A stretch of 64,000 nt of DNA, from contig NC_080557.1 of NCBI RefSeq assembly GCF_030253575.1, forward strand, positions 3,281,001 to 3,345,000, in the 5' to 3' direction. The DNA comes from Rhododendron vialii. Its lineage: Eukaryota; Streptophyta; Magnoliopsida; Ericales; Ericaceae. The notes beneath the pieces are model-generated. The model worked only from the letters and a program-made list of their open reading frames with translations, was not told the origin of the DNA and ran no database searches. Position 1 is the stretch's first letter, and every line of letters begins with the position of its first letter. Below are positions 54,749-63,796 of this stretch, in pieces. Both the position numbers and the translations under genes were made by a program.

Positions 54749-57709
54749 TACTAAAGAAGAACGAAGAACGGAAGAAAAACAATAATTGTTTAAGGAATTA
54801 CTCATGAACAGTGACTCGGTAATAATACCGAACCTTTCCATCTAAGCTATTAGAGCATGTACACCAATCTCTCTATATCGTACTTTTAGGTTAAATAGAG
54901 AGGAATTTCTCAAAAAGGGGTTGCACCAGCCTAGCTATCAACATAGATATTTTAAAAAAAACCATTGTAGCTCTCCAAAAGAAGCTAGGCACTGTAGCAA
55001 TGGAAAAAATAAACAAATATTATTATCTCTGATGCAAGCCTCTTCTTCTCTCTCCTCCAAGAACCAAAACCAGTAAAATTGTATACCTTCCAAAATCTGA
55101 TTTGTGCATCAATACTTGAACCCAAAACATTGAGCAATTACTCAATCTATGCATGTGTTTTCAACTACAATGATGAAAATGGATCTAAATTTCAGCTCTT
55201 TTGTTCATGATAAAAAATTTAGGGCAACATAAGTTTTGTTGTTGTCGTTCAAAAAAATAAATAAAGTTCTGTTGTTTCTTTCTATTTTATAAATGAGAGT
55301 CTCAAAGAGTTATTTGCCCACTTCAAAGTACAAATGAAAATAAGGAGAAGAAATAAGTGCGTGGAAGAAGAACCAATCAATTGACCCAATTTAGGACAAA
55401 ACTCTCATTCACTCTACTGATATAAAAGAAAGAAACCGTATATTTGAACCTATAGATATATATGCAGCATTTTATTTTATATAATTCTTAAATAGTGATA
55501 GAGAGGGTAATAGAGATGATTGATATAGTGTGCAAGTAAAAAGTGGATAGGTAAAATAGAAATTACACTTTTTAACTAGGTATTTTAACTACCATTGGTG
55601 TACATGCTCTTATACCTTTGTCTTTTGCTACTTTGGTATAGCTTACTTTTGTGACTTTCGTTCTCTATTTTAGTTAATATTGCTCATATACCTACACTGA
55701 TGTACATGCTTTTATGGGGCCGTGAATAAGCTGTTTACAGAGGGGTGAATACGGACCGTCCAAGAGTGTTTTGGACGGTCCGCATTTTAAACAAACCTTT
55801 TCGGGAAAGAGTTAAGTGTTTTGGACTGTCCGGAGTCACCTCCGTAAAACTTATTTACGGAATACTCCATAAATAAGTTTTTCTCTTATTAGTATATCTT
55901 AAGGGGTCTAGTAAATACGGTATATTAACGACGAAAGGAGGTCTAAATTACGGTACATATTTTTCAACTTTTGTAAGGCCCGTTCTCTTGAACTTAACTT
56001 AAATCTGAAAAATTGTCCTTATTTGAGTTATCTGAAAGATTTTAAGTTTAAGTTTAAATTAATGATGCAGCGGAATTTATGAGAGACTAGTTAGCGTACT
56101 AGTCCAAACGAGATAAACAACTCGTCGCAATGAGCAAATCTTGCACACAAGAAAGAAAGAGAAAATCTCTGCAATATTATTGATTAAAAGCTTTTTTAAA
56201 AGTTTAATAATTGAATAGGTTACAGTTCTTTTTATAAGACCCTAACCTTAGAAATATATCCTACTGTAAAAAAAAATCTTAAATCATGCCAAAATAAACG
56301 GCATTAAAGAAAAATATTTCCTATTTAATTAAATAAAATTCTAATTCTTGTAGACTAAGAATTAATCCTAATAAAGTAGAAATTAAAATCAAACCAAATA
56401 CGGAAATTAAAGTTAATAATTCTAACCTAAACAAAAATATTCCTAGTAAAAATATTATTCTAAAGCAATAAAAATAAAATACAAACACTCCGTTTGGTTT
56501 AACATTTTGAGAGTTACTTTTAATTCTCGGCATAGTTTTCAATAAATTTTTCTTTTTATCTCTCTTTACTCATTACCACTCCAACTTTCAAAAATTACTT
56601 TCTCCATTTTTGTCTTACATCAATTAAGTTCAAGAGAACGGGACCTAAAAAGAGCAGTTTTGAAAAAAAGATGTTCCATCCTGCATAAATCAAAAAAGGA
56701 AATTAAAATTGGTGATGAGTCTCTCTCTCTCTTCAAATAGTGGGTCTCTCCGTTAACCATGATTATTATTTTCTGATCATAGTAATAAACTAATATAATG
56801 ATTGATTAAAATCAGATTTCACCCTTACCCTCAAAAGTGTCACCTCCACTTTAATACTTACAAATACACTCGCATTGTGATTGGTCTCACACACTGCATT
56901 GCGCAGGATTATTTAAGGACGACCAGAGGCCCTCTTTCTATTCTGAAATATCTAATATTGATGAGTTAGAACATGGGGATGAGTTGAAAAGAGTTCAATA
57001 TGAGCTAAAGGTACTTTGCGAGGAGCAACAGAGAGAGGGGCCGGAGCGACAGAGAGAGCAGGTGGAGCTGGAGCTACTTCGAGAGGAGGTGGGGCGACTT
57101 CTTGAGGAGCGAAAAAGAGAGCATAAGGAGCGACAAAGGGGTCAGGAGGAGCTGGAGCTACTTCTCGAGAAACAAAAGAGAGAGCAAGAGGAGCAACAAA
57201 GAGAACGTGAGGAGATGGGGCTACTATGGGAGGAGCGAAAGAGAGAACATGAGAAGCGACAGAGAGAGCGGGAGGAGTTGGGGTTACTTCGAGAGGAGCA
57301 ACAGAGAGAGCGAGAGGAGCTAGGGCTACTTTTGGAGGAGCGAAAGAGAGAGGCGGAGGAGCGACGAAGAGAGCATGAGGAGCTGAAGATACTACAGGAG
57401 GAGCGAAAGAGAGAGAAGAAAGAGCAACAGAGAGAGCGGGAGGAGCTGGAGCTACTTCGAGAAGAGCGACAGAGAGAGCAGGAGGAGCTACAGCTACTTC
57501 GAGAGGAGCGAAAGAGGGAGCACAATAAATGTCAGAGAGAACAAGAGATGTTGGGGCTACTTCGGGAGGAGCAACAAAAGGAGCGACAGAGAGAGCTGGA
57601 GGAGGAGGTGAGACGACGCAAGGAGGAGCAGATACTACGAGACGCACAACAAAGACAGATTGACGAACTCAAAAGCTTCATGATGCTGAATTTTGGTATA
57701 GGATGGTAA
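52697..57709 (+). CDS. Hsp70 with lid replaced by a long charged coiled coil
   Basis: Exon 1 (52697-54365, 556 codons plus one base) encodes Hsp70 ATPase and beta domains. The start at 52697 gives [13 protein letters not shown]; paralogues suggest 52724 may be the ancestral start. DLGTKYS (K at 24) and GGGSSDV differ from the usual DLGTTYS and GGGTFDV, and NEP is NES. It ends at Glu-Asn-Tyr with a phase-1 donor (g/gtatct), the same place as the copy at 34351. A 2.5-kb transposon-filled intron leads to acceptor gcgcag (56901-56906). Exon 2 (56907-57709) continues in frame: [14 protein letters not shown], then about 200 residues of Glu/Arg/Gln heptads, then a stop after FGIGW, giving 823 residues. 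A donor at 57696 (ttttg/gtatag) could instead join later exons. No lid and no EEVD remain. The joining is my prediction; the ATPase half is certain. Confidence 0.65.
54697..54746. repeat. GA microsatellite
   Basis: About 25 uninterrupted GA units inside the first intron of the Hsp70 copy that starts at 52697. Confidence 0.9.
54853..55609. mobile_element. PIF/Harbinger-like MITE with TTA duplication
   Basis: The termini gagcatgtacaccaa and ttggtgtacatgctc are perfect inverted repeats. tta flanks both sides (54850-54852 and 55610-55612), the 3-bp TWA signature of this superfamily. There is no transposase frame. Confidence 0.75.
55725..55890. mobile_element. MITE-like CCGTAAATAA repeat
   Basis: Inverted ends ccgtgaataagctgtttac and gtaaaacttatttacgg enclose facing ggaccgtcc / ggacggtcc blocks. 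It is related to 50896-51080. Confidence 0.45.
55977..56645. mobile_element. PIF/Harbinger-like MITE with TAA duplication
   Basis: The ends GGCCCGTTCTCTTGAACTTAA and TTAAGTTCAAGAGAACGGGACC are inverted repeats of about 20 bases, flanked by taa (55974-55976 and 56646-56648). The interior appears to carry a further insertion. It lies in the predicted Hsp70 intron. Confidence 0.75.
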
Positions 57710-57936
57710 AAAGTTGAACTTGAGAAACCGAATTGCTCTTCATACTCGATTACCAATTTCATACTACTATGAGAACTATGGTTAAAGTGTATTTTACCAT
57801 GGCGCTCATCTGGGTTATGGCTAAAAAAATAAAGTCATAAATCAAATTCAATCACTAGTATACATTTCCATGCATCGAATTTAAGATGCTCCCGCATTTC
57901 AAATATTCATTTGTACCATTTTGTGACTGATGTTAG

Positions 57937-58068
57937 GTCGGAGCTAAAAAAACTTCAATCTAAGTTGGAGGAGCTTGAGGAGGAGCGACAGGAAGAGCAG
58001 GAGGAGGAGAAGATACGACGTGATGAACAACAAAGAGTGATTGATGAACTCAAAAGCTATATGTTGCT
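57937..58068 (+). CDS. Candidate cassette exon A1, charged coiled coil
   Basis: A 132-base exon between acceptor ttag and donor gtaaga. It starts with one base and ends with two of a codon (phase 2-2), so it can be added or skipped without a frame change. It encodes SELKKLQSKLEEL, a run of Glu/Gln and RDEQQRVIDELKSYML. It resembles the end of exon 2 of the Hsp70 gene upstream. Whether it is transcribed is unknown. Confidence 0.5.
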
Positions 58069-58173
58069 GTAAGACCCGAATTATGCATTTCGTACATTAG
58101 CATGCATTTTGTGGTTGAAAAAAATTGCACATTAATGCCATGTGAATTGTTAATTGTTTCTTATATTCTTTAG

Positions 58174-58361
58174 GAGAAATTCTTCGGGCACGGTGCCACG
58201 TGGTGCCGAGCACATCTCAGCCATCTAAACGTGTTTTGGAGGGGGGGTTTTAATAATTTTATACTTAAAAAATACCTAAACAGATCTGGGCCGTCCAAAA
58301 CACATTTGGACGGCCGAGATGGTGCTCGGCACTGTGCCCACCCGGCACCGAAGAATTTCTC
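58174..58361. mobile_element. MULE-type MITE with 9-bp target duplication
   Basis: It starts gagaaattcttcgggcac and ends ggcaccgaagaatttctc. attctttag flanks it exactly (58165-58173 and 58362-58370). The target is the intron between cassette exons A1 and B1. Confidence 0.88.
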
Positions 58362-58631
58362 ATTCTTTAGATAGATATATAGATGTGATACTTTTCTTTT
58401 CTTCTCATTTATTTATTTATTTATGGTTTTGTCCTTTTCTACATCTAGTCAAGTACGTATTCTGTACTCATACAAATTCTAACGTACTCTTAAGTTGGCA
58501 TAAGAAAAGGAAAACAAAACAAATGACTAGTTTCACCAAGAGGTTCTATGAGAGTGGCTTAGCATTTGGCTCTTGTGTATATATCATGTGTTCTTTGTGG
58601 ACGATCAGAGTCCCTCTTCCTATTATGGCAG

Positions 58632-58853
58632 ATCTATTGTTGAGTTAGCACGTGAGGAAGAGCTGAAAAAAGTTCAACATGAGCTGGAGCTACTTCGGAA
58701 GGAGCGACAGATAGAGCATGAGGATCTAAAGCTACTTTTGGAGGAGAGACGGAGAGAGTGGGAGGAGGAGGAGGAGAGACGACGCAAAGAGGAGCAAATA
58801 CTCCGAGACGCACACCAAAAAGAGATTGATGAACTCAAAAGCTTTATGATGCA
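58632..58853 (+). CDS. Candidate cassette exon B1, charged coiled coil
   Basis: A 222-base phase 2-2 exon after the pyrimidine-rich acceptor ccctcttcctattatggcag, ending at donor gtaaga. It encodes SIVELAREEELKKVQHELEL, Glu/Arg heptads and [18 protein letters not shown]. Its sequence matches B2 and the start of exon 2 (56907). Unspliced, it would stop two codons later. Confidence 0.5.
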
Positions 58854-59127
58854 GTAAGACCCGAATTATCCATTTCCTGCATTATCATGCATTATTGTCC
58901 ATTTTGTGACTCATAATGGTTTCTTTCATTCTTTAGAGGTGAGATTTCTTTTCTTTTCTTTTCTTTTTTATGTTTTTTCCTTTTTTACTCTAGTCATGTT
59001 CGTAGAGTATTATATGTACATATTCTATCTTACCCTACTACCCTTATAAAAAACAAATCCAAACCAAAAAGTCACCTAGAGATTCTATTAGTGGCTTAGC
59101 CTTTGGCTCTTGTGTAATTTGTTCTTT

Positions 59128-59334
59128 GTGTCGGACCGCTTTTCTACCATCTCTCATAAAACCAATTATTGTTGGGCCCGGAATGCTCCCATGGATTTGG
59201 TTACACAATGCCACTCCCTGCGACCTCTAAAAACAGACTTGCGGGTGCGATGTCGAATGCCATAAAAGATTTAAGTGAAGCCCTTCCTAACATCAATTGG
59301 TTTTAGGAGAGATGGTGGAAAAGCGGTCCGACAC
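59128..59334. mobile_element. MITE with 40-bp-plus terminal inverted repeats
   Basis: gtgtcggaccgcttttctacc at the left is the reverse complement of ggtggaaaagcggtccgacac at the right, and similarity continues through ccaattattg / catcaattgg. It interrupts a third copy of the B-type exon leader (ggcttagcctttggctcttgtg, 59093-59115). The duplication is unclear. Confidence 0.75.
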
Positions 59335-59399
59335 TTTGACTTGGAAAAAAAACCAATACAAAAGGTTAGAATAATTAGTAAGTTAAATTCGATATATTA

Positions 59400-60075
59400 T
59401 AGTATATGCAATGTGGGTTATTTTCTTGATAATGATGTGCCCTTCGTGGTTGTGAAGCATATTGTCACTAAAATTTAGAAGAGGTTTGGTCTCTGTGAGG
59501 TCCTTTCAAATGAGAATGGTTTGATCTTCTTCAAGTTTTATGACTTATGAGGAAGGGACTAATAGGAAGATTATTGGAGCTGGGCCTGGCGTATTGCTGG
59601 GGAAGTCATGGTGCTTCAACAATGGAAACCTCGAGTGCAACATTTAAAGAACAAAACTTAGTAAGATACCTATTGGGGCTCATTTTTACAAAAAAAAATA
59701 AAAAAATTGAACAACAAAAGAAGAGGCTCATTTTTACAATTTATCATCGGAGTTCTAGAATGAATGTGGTCTTAGTTATATCATGAGTGCTTGTAAAAGG
59801 CATTTATATGCTGATGTGTTGACAGAAAAGAGTCAAAGGTTGAGCTATGCTAATATTTGTGTGGAGGTGGAGATGGACTCAATTTTTCCTGATTCTGTGG
59901 AAATGGCTTCTGCTAATGAGAATTGTGTTACTGTCTTGGTGAAGTACCCTTGGAACTTGGAAGCCCTGTTGATGTTTTGTTTGGGAGGTGTTTGGTCACA
60001 CTGATGCTAGGTGTACTCATAAGGAGCCGAGTCTTACAGCTAGTGCTGTTAATGTAAATATTTAGGCTCAGAGCC
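59400..60075 (+). pseudogene. LINE ORF1-like (DUF4283-type) remnant
   Basis: Pieces of the forward frames resemble plant DUF4283/zinc-knuckle proteins encoded by LINEs: a KRFGLCEVLSNENGLIFFKF stretch (about 59475-59545), YADVLTEKSQRLSYANICVE (59805-59865), and a VLVKYPWNLEAL end with degraded CCHC (about 59930-60025). Frameshifts and an internal poly(A) run (59690-59707) show it is dead. It lies between cassette exons B1 and A2. Confidence 0.6.
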
Positions 60076-60286
60076 AAGAGATGCAGGTACATGTCCCTGC
60101 TGAGGTTGGAATTGTGCATTTAGTTCATGATGTTGTCGATATGAAATTATTTTATCATGCGCTCATTTGGGTAATGGTTAAAAAATAAAGTCATAATTTA
60201 AATTTAATCCCCAGTATGCATTTCTATGCATAGAATTTATGATGGATTTCAAATATTCATTTGCATCATGTTGCGACTCATGCTAG

Positions 60287-60460
60287 GTCGGAGCTAATGA
60301 AACTTCAACCTGAGGTGGAGCTACTTGGAGAGGAGCAACAGAGGGAGCAGGAGGAGCGACAGAGAGAGCGGGAGGAGGAGGAGAGACGACACAGGGAGGA
60401 TCAGAAAGTACAAGATACACAAAAAAGAGAGATTGAGAAAATTGAAAGCTATATGATGTC
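60287..60460 (+). CDS. Candidate cassette exon A2, charged coiled coil
   Basis: A 174-base phase 2-2 exon from acceptor gctag to donor gtgaga. It encodes SELMKLQPEVELLGEEQQRE, further Glu/Arg repeats and a tail ending EIEKIESYMM. Flanking intron sequence (tatgcatttctatgcatagaattt; gacccgaattatgcat) is shared with A1, showing duplication of exon plus intron. Confidence 0.5.
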
Positions 60461-60659
60461 GTGAGACCCGAATTATGCATCTCGTACATTTTCATGCATA
60501 GAATTTGTGCTTGTTATTTTGGTTGAAGTCGACATATGAGAATCCGAAAATTGCATCACCACATATGTAAACACTCACACACCCACACTCACATTATGCA
60601 TGGGTGACGAGGATTAATTATTTGTGGACAATTAGAGGCCCTCTTCCTATTTTTGGCAG

Positions 60660-60857
60660 ATCTATTGCTGAGTTAGCACGTGAGGAAGAGCTGGAAAAAG
60701 TTCAACATGAGCTGGAGCTACTTCGAGAGGAGCGAAAGCGGGAGCAGGAGGAGCGACGGAGAGAACGGGAGGAGCAGGAGAGACGAGGCAGGGAGGATCA
60801 GAAAGTACTAGACACGCAACAAAGAGAGATCGAGAAACTCAAAAGCTATATGATGCT
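60660..60857 (+). CDS. Candidate cassette exon B2, charged coiled coil
   Basis: A 198-base phase 2-2 exon after acceptor ccctcttcctatttttggcag, ending at donor gtaaga. It encodes SIAELAREEELEKVQHELEL, Glu/Arg heptads and a tail ending EIEKLKSYMM. It is nearly the same as B1 at its start and differs in heptad number. Confidence 0.5.
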
Positions 60858-61234
60858 GTAAGACCCGAATTATGCATCTCGCAAATACAAAATGCACATG
60901 AATGCCATGTGACTTGTTAATTGTTTCTTCTATTCCTTAGAAGTAGGAGTAATACAAGCTATATGATGATGCTGATAAGAGAACGCACAGAAAGAAACAC
61001 AGGAAGCAGAGAAACCAAAATATAATATTTATACAAAAAATTAATCATACTATGAAAATAATCAGTTGGTTTCTTTTCAATTAAGTTTCGGCTGCTTTTA
61101 TATATATACAATTTTTGGTTACTGCTGAAAGTATATATTTATGAACGAAATTTAATCTCTAGTATGCATTTTCATGCATAGAATTTGTGATGGATTTCAA
61201 ATATTCATTTGCATCATTTTGTGACTTGTGCTAG

Positions 61235-61292
61235 GTCCACAGAGGTTTCCACCCACTTCAAATCTGCTAGATGAGGTCCGTAGTTGTTCAAG
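61235..61292 (+). CDS. Candidate downstream exon with two possible frames
   Basis: The acceptor gtgctag resembles those of A1 and A2, and the donor gtgagt at 61293 is strong. Joined to a phase-2 cassette it gives STEVSTHFKSAR then TGA. Joined to the phase-1 donor at 57696 it gives PQRFPPTSNLLDEVRSCS and stays open to the donor. A pyrimidine-rich acceptor (ctctttcag, to about 62506) follows 1.2 kb later, where the open frame would stop within five codons. Both readings are hypotheses. Confidence 0.4.
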
Positions 61293-61483
61293 GTGAGTAT
61301 TTAAACTATATAAATTAATTGGAACTAAAATGTTTTGTTTACGTCTAGCAAATATGTACATTTTATGAACTGTGATTCAATTGGGGTTGAAATATTATGG
61401 ATCAAGAATATTTGTGAAATGTTTGTTGAGATTCATGCTACGGTAGCCTTGCCTTTGCTCTTGAGCTAATATGATCAGGAGAA

Positions 61484-61702
61484 ATTTTTCAGTGCCGAGT
61501 GGGTATCTTCCACGTGGTGCCCGCTCAGTACTCCTGAGCCGTCCAATGCACTTTTGGACGGCTCAAATTCAATCCTTCCCTCTCCTCTCTCCCCTCCTCT
61601 CTCTCTCTCTCCAAATCCGAGCCGTCCAAAATTGCATCGGACGGCTCGGATGTGCCGAGCGGACACCACATGGTACCCACTTGGCACTGAAAAATTTCTC
61701 TA
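61484..61702. mobile_element. MULE-type MITE, same family as 9375, 11854 and 58174
   Basis: gagaaatttttcagtgccgag at the left and cttggcactgaaaaatttctc at the right are inverted. Inner gagccgtccaatgcacttttg blocks also pair. The 9-bp target duplication is not recognisable here. Confidence 0.75.
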
Positions 61703-63560
61703 ATGGGAGAGTGTTTGTCCGGGTTCTTGAGCTTATAAATATTGTTAACTCGCATACGGGATATGTAGGTTTCCCTACAATTTGGAATTATAAGAAGGGA
61801 AATGATAATACCAAAATTGTTTTTGTTAGAAAGATCCTCTTTGAAGTTTATTAACAAGAAATAGAATATTAATGGAGGAGTTGGGATCGTTGGAGGGGGT
61901 GGTCAATATTATGGCACCATTGTTTATTTCGGTTGGGTTTAGATTGATTATGTTACGTCTTGCCTTTAGACATAGGTCCTACATTCATTCTGAAACATGT
62001 CTTACATTCATTCTGAAACATGATGTTGCATTTGTTATGTTATCTCATTCCATTTGAAATAAAGATTTGATGTGGCTGATCAAAAATAAATAAAATAAAA
62101 TTTGATGTGGCGTCGTGCCTTTAGGCACGGGCAATTTCTATGAAATATGAATATGCTTGGGTTATTATTTTTTGCGTAGTTGGTTTTGTTGGGTAGGAGT
62201 TGATATATTGCACACATTGTAAAAGATTTGGTGTTGATGTGGCGCCATGCTTTAGGCAGCGTTTATTTGTATGTGCTAATCGTTCGAGCCGTGCCTGAAA
62301 ATTTCTAGTGTACTTACATAAGCTGATCTTTAGGGTAACAGTATCACGATACTTTGATCAAAGGTAAACGAACCTAGCTATATGGGATGAGTTACAGAAA
62401 TGCTTTTGCTAAAAAGTTGTTTGATGATCCATAACTATTTTAAGAATTCTTATGTACTCACTCAGTCTGTAGTTAGCTCACGCATTAAATGTTATACTCT
62501 TTCAGGTTATTAAGATTATAGATGATTTCTGTACAGCGGTTGACTGCATGTTGCAGTTGGTGTGTCTTTTGCGATTTTGTATGAGGGGAGCTCATTGTTA
62601 AAACATTCAAGTACAAACCAATCGACAATGGGGGAGAGACAGCTCAGGTTCATATACTAATGAATTTCTGAGGTGATAACAGATTGACGTGGGACGAATT
62701 CCGACACTCATTGTACGGCAGTGTTTCGAGGGGGGTTTATACTTAATGTACATAAGCCATGGGTTGTGGAAGGTGAAATACCCTAAGCTGAGTTCAGTAC
62801 ATGTATCAGTATGTTGAATAAAACTAGAGAACAACGGTACAAAGCTGGAAATTCCCATGGCTATGAACTGTCACCAAAGTTATTTAAGCACATCATACTT
62901 CGTTTCTCACCAAATAAACTAAGAAATGTTGAACTAAACTAAACTCGGAACTTATCCAGATACCTGGTGCTATCCTCGCACTGTGATGCGCCCTTTTTCT
63001 CGTCGCTTTAATCTCTTGTATCTTCACACTTGATTAATATGATCTTTTTAGCAATTAAAAAAGAGTCAAGGAACATGCACACAACAAGAGTTGCGGCTTC
63101 CCCATAATGTGGGCATAATATATGTAATATCTAGGTAAGCATTACTGAAAACTAGAATAACACTTATCAATATCCGGTTTAGCTGATTTTTTAAGGAGAC
63201 CTTTCGAAAATGTTTTTAAACAAACAGACGGTTTTGGATCATTTATGTAGGTCCCCGAGGCAGGTCCCACCCACCCTCCAAATTTCGCAGAGTTATGATG
63301 ATGCCAAAAAAAATGGCTCTTTTGCATGTTTAAAAAAAAGTGTTTTCTAGATACGAAAGTTTGTTAAAATTAGTTGAAAACCGAATTTTGAATTAAAAAA
63401 AAGAAAAGAAAAGAAAAGGAAGCATTACATAGGTGCGGCAACAGTAATCATTTATCGACAAAATGACACTATTCGTGGCGAACAAATGAAAATGGCAAAA
63501 TGGCACCCGTGCCATATTACTAGGGGGTTAAAAAACTTTTACAGGCCTGAGGTCAGGCCC
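61703..63560. other. Intergenic DNA and possible 3' UTR
   Basis: It contains two degenerate Helitron-like hairpins (cgtgcctttaggcacgggcaa near 62114; a related one near 62245) and an AATAAA near 62817 that could serve a transcript from the Hsp70/coiled-coil locus. No other coding frame is convincing. Confidence 0.4.
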
Positions 63561-63579
63561 AAACTTTTAGGGCTGCTTT

Positions 63580-63796
63580 TTTTTTTTCTGGGCTCGGAGA
63601 TAGCCCAGCCCACTATGAAGCCCGACCATGAAGTGAACCAATCAACGTGGCCCTGATATTTATACACTCTGGTGAACAGAGATTTCGTCAAACCGCAATA
63701 ATCCCCAAGTTCGCAGAACTACGCCTCATTCGTTTTCCCATCTTCAACCTCTCAAAATCATCAAATCAAAAATTCCCAAACCCTAATTCTCAAGCA
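63580..63796 (+). promoter_or_regulatory. Promoter with site II and telo-box motifs
   Basis: TGGGCT-type site II elements occur in both orientations (ctgggctcgg about 63587; tagcccagcccac about 63602-63614). A telo-box AAACCCTAA lies at 63778-63786, just before the start codon. In plants this pair marks promoters of genes for replication, translation and mitochondrial functions. Confidence 0.55.

Larger units (their letters stand above)
54421..55711. mobile_element. PIF/Harbinger-like MITE, TTA duplication, containing another
   Basis: The left end gagcatgtacattaagg (after tta, 54418-54420) pairs with cactgatgtacatgct (before tta, 55712-55714). A complete related element lies inside, so the two are nested in the Hsp70 intron. 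Confidence 0.45.

Noticed and set aside
56952-57647. Minus-strand frame of 231 codons rich in Ala, Pro, Val and Ser
   Set aside because: It is the antisense of the charged coiled-coil repeat; the periodic GAGGAGCGA units make both strands open. The sense frame fits splice sites and heptads, the antisense does not.
62098-62310. Helitron-like hairpins cgtgcctttaggcacgggcaa and a nearby relative
   Set aside because: The hairpins resemble Helitron 3' ends, but no CTAG/T terminus in the right place or matching 5' end could be found.
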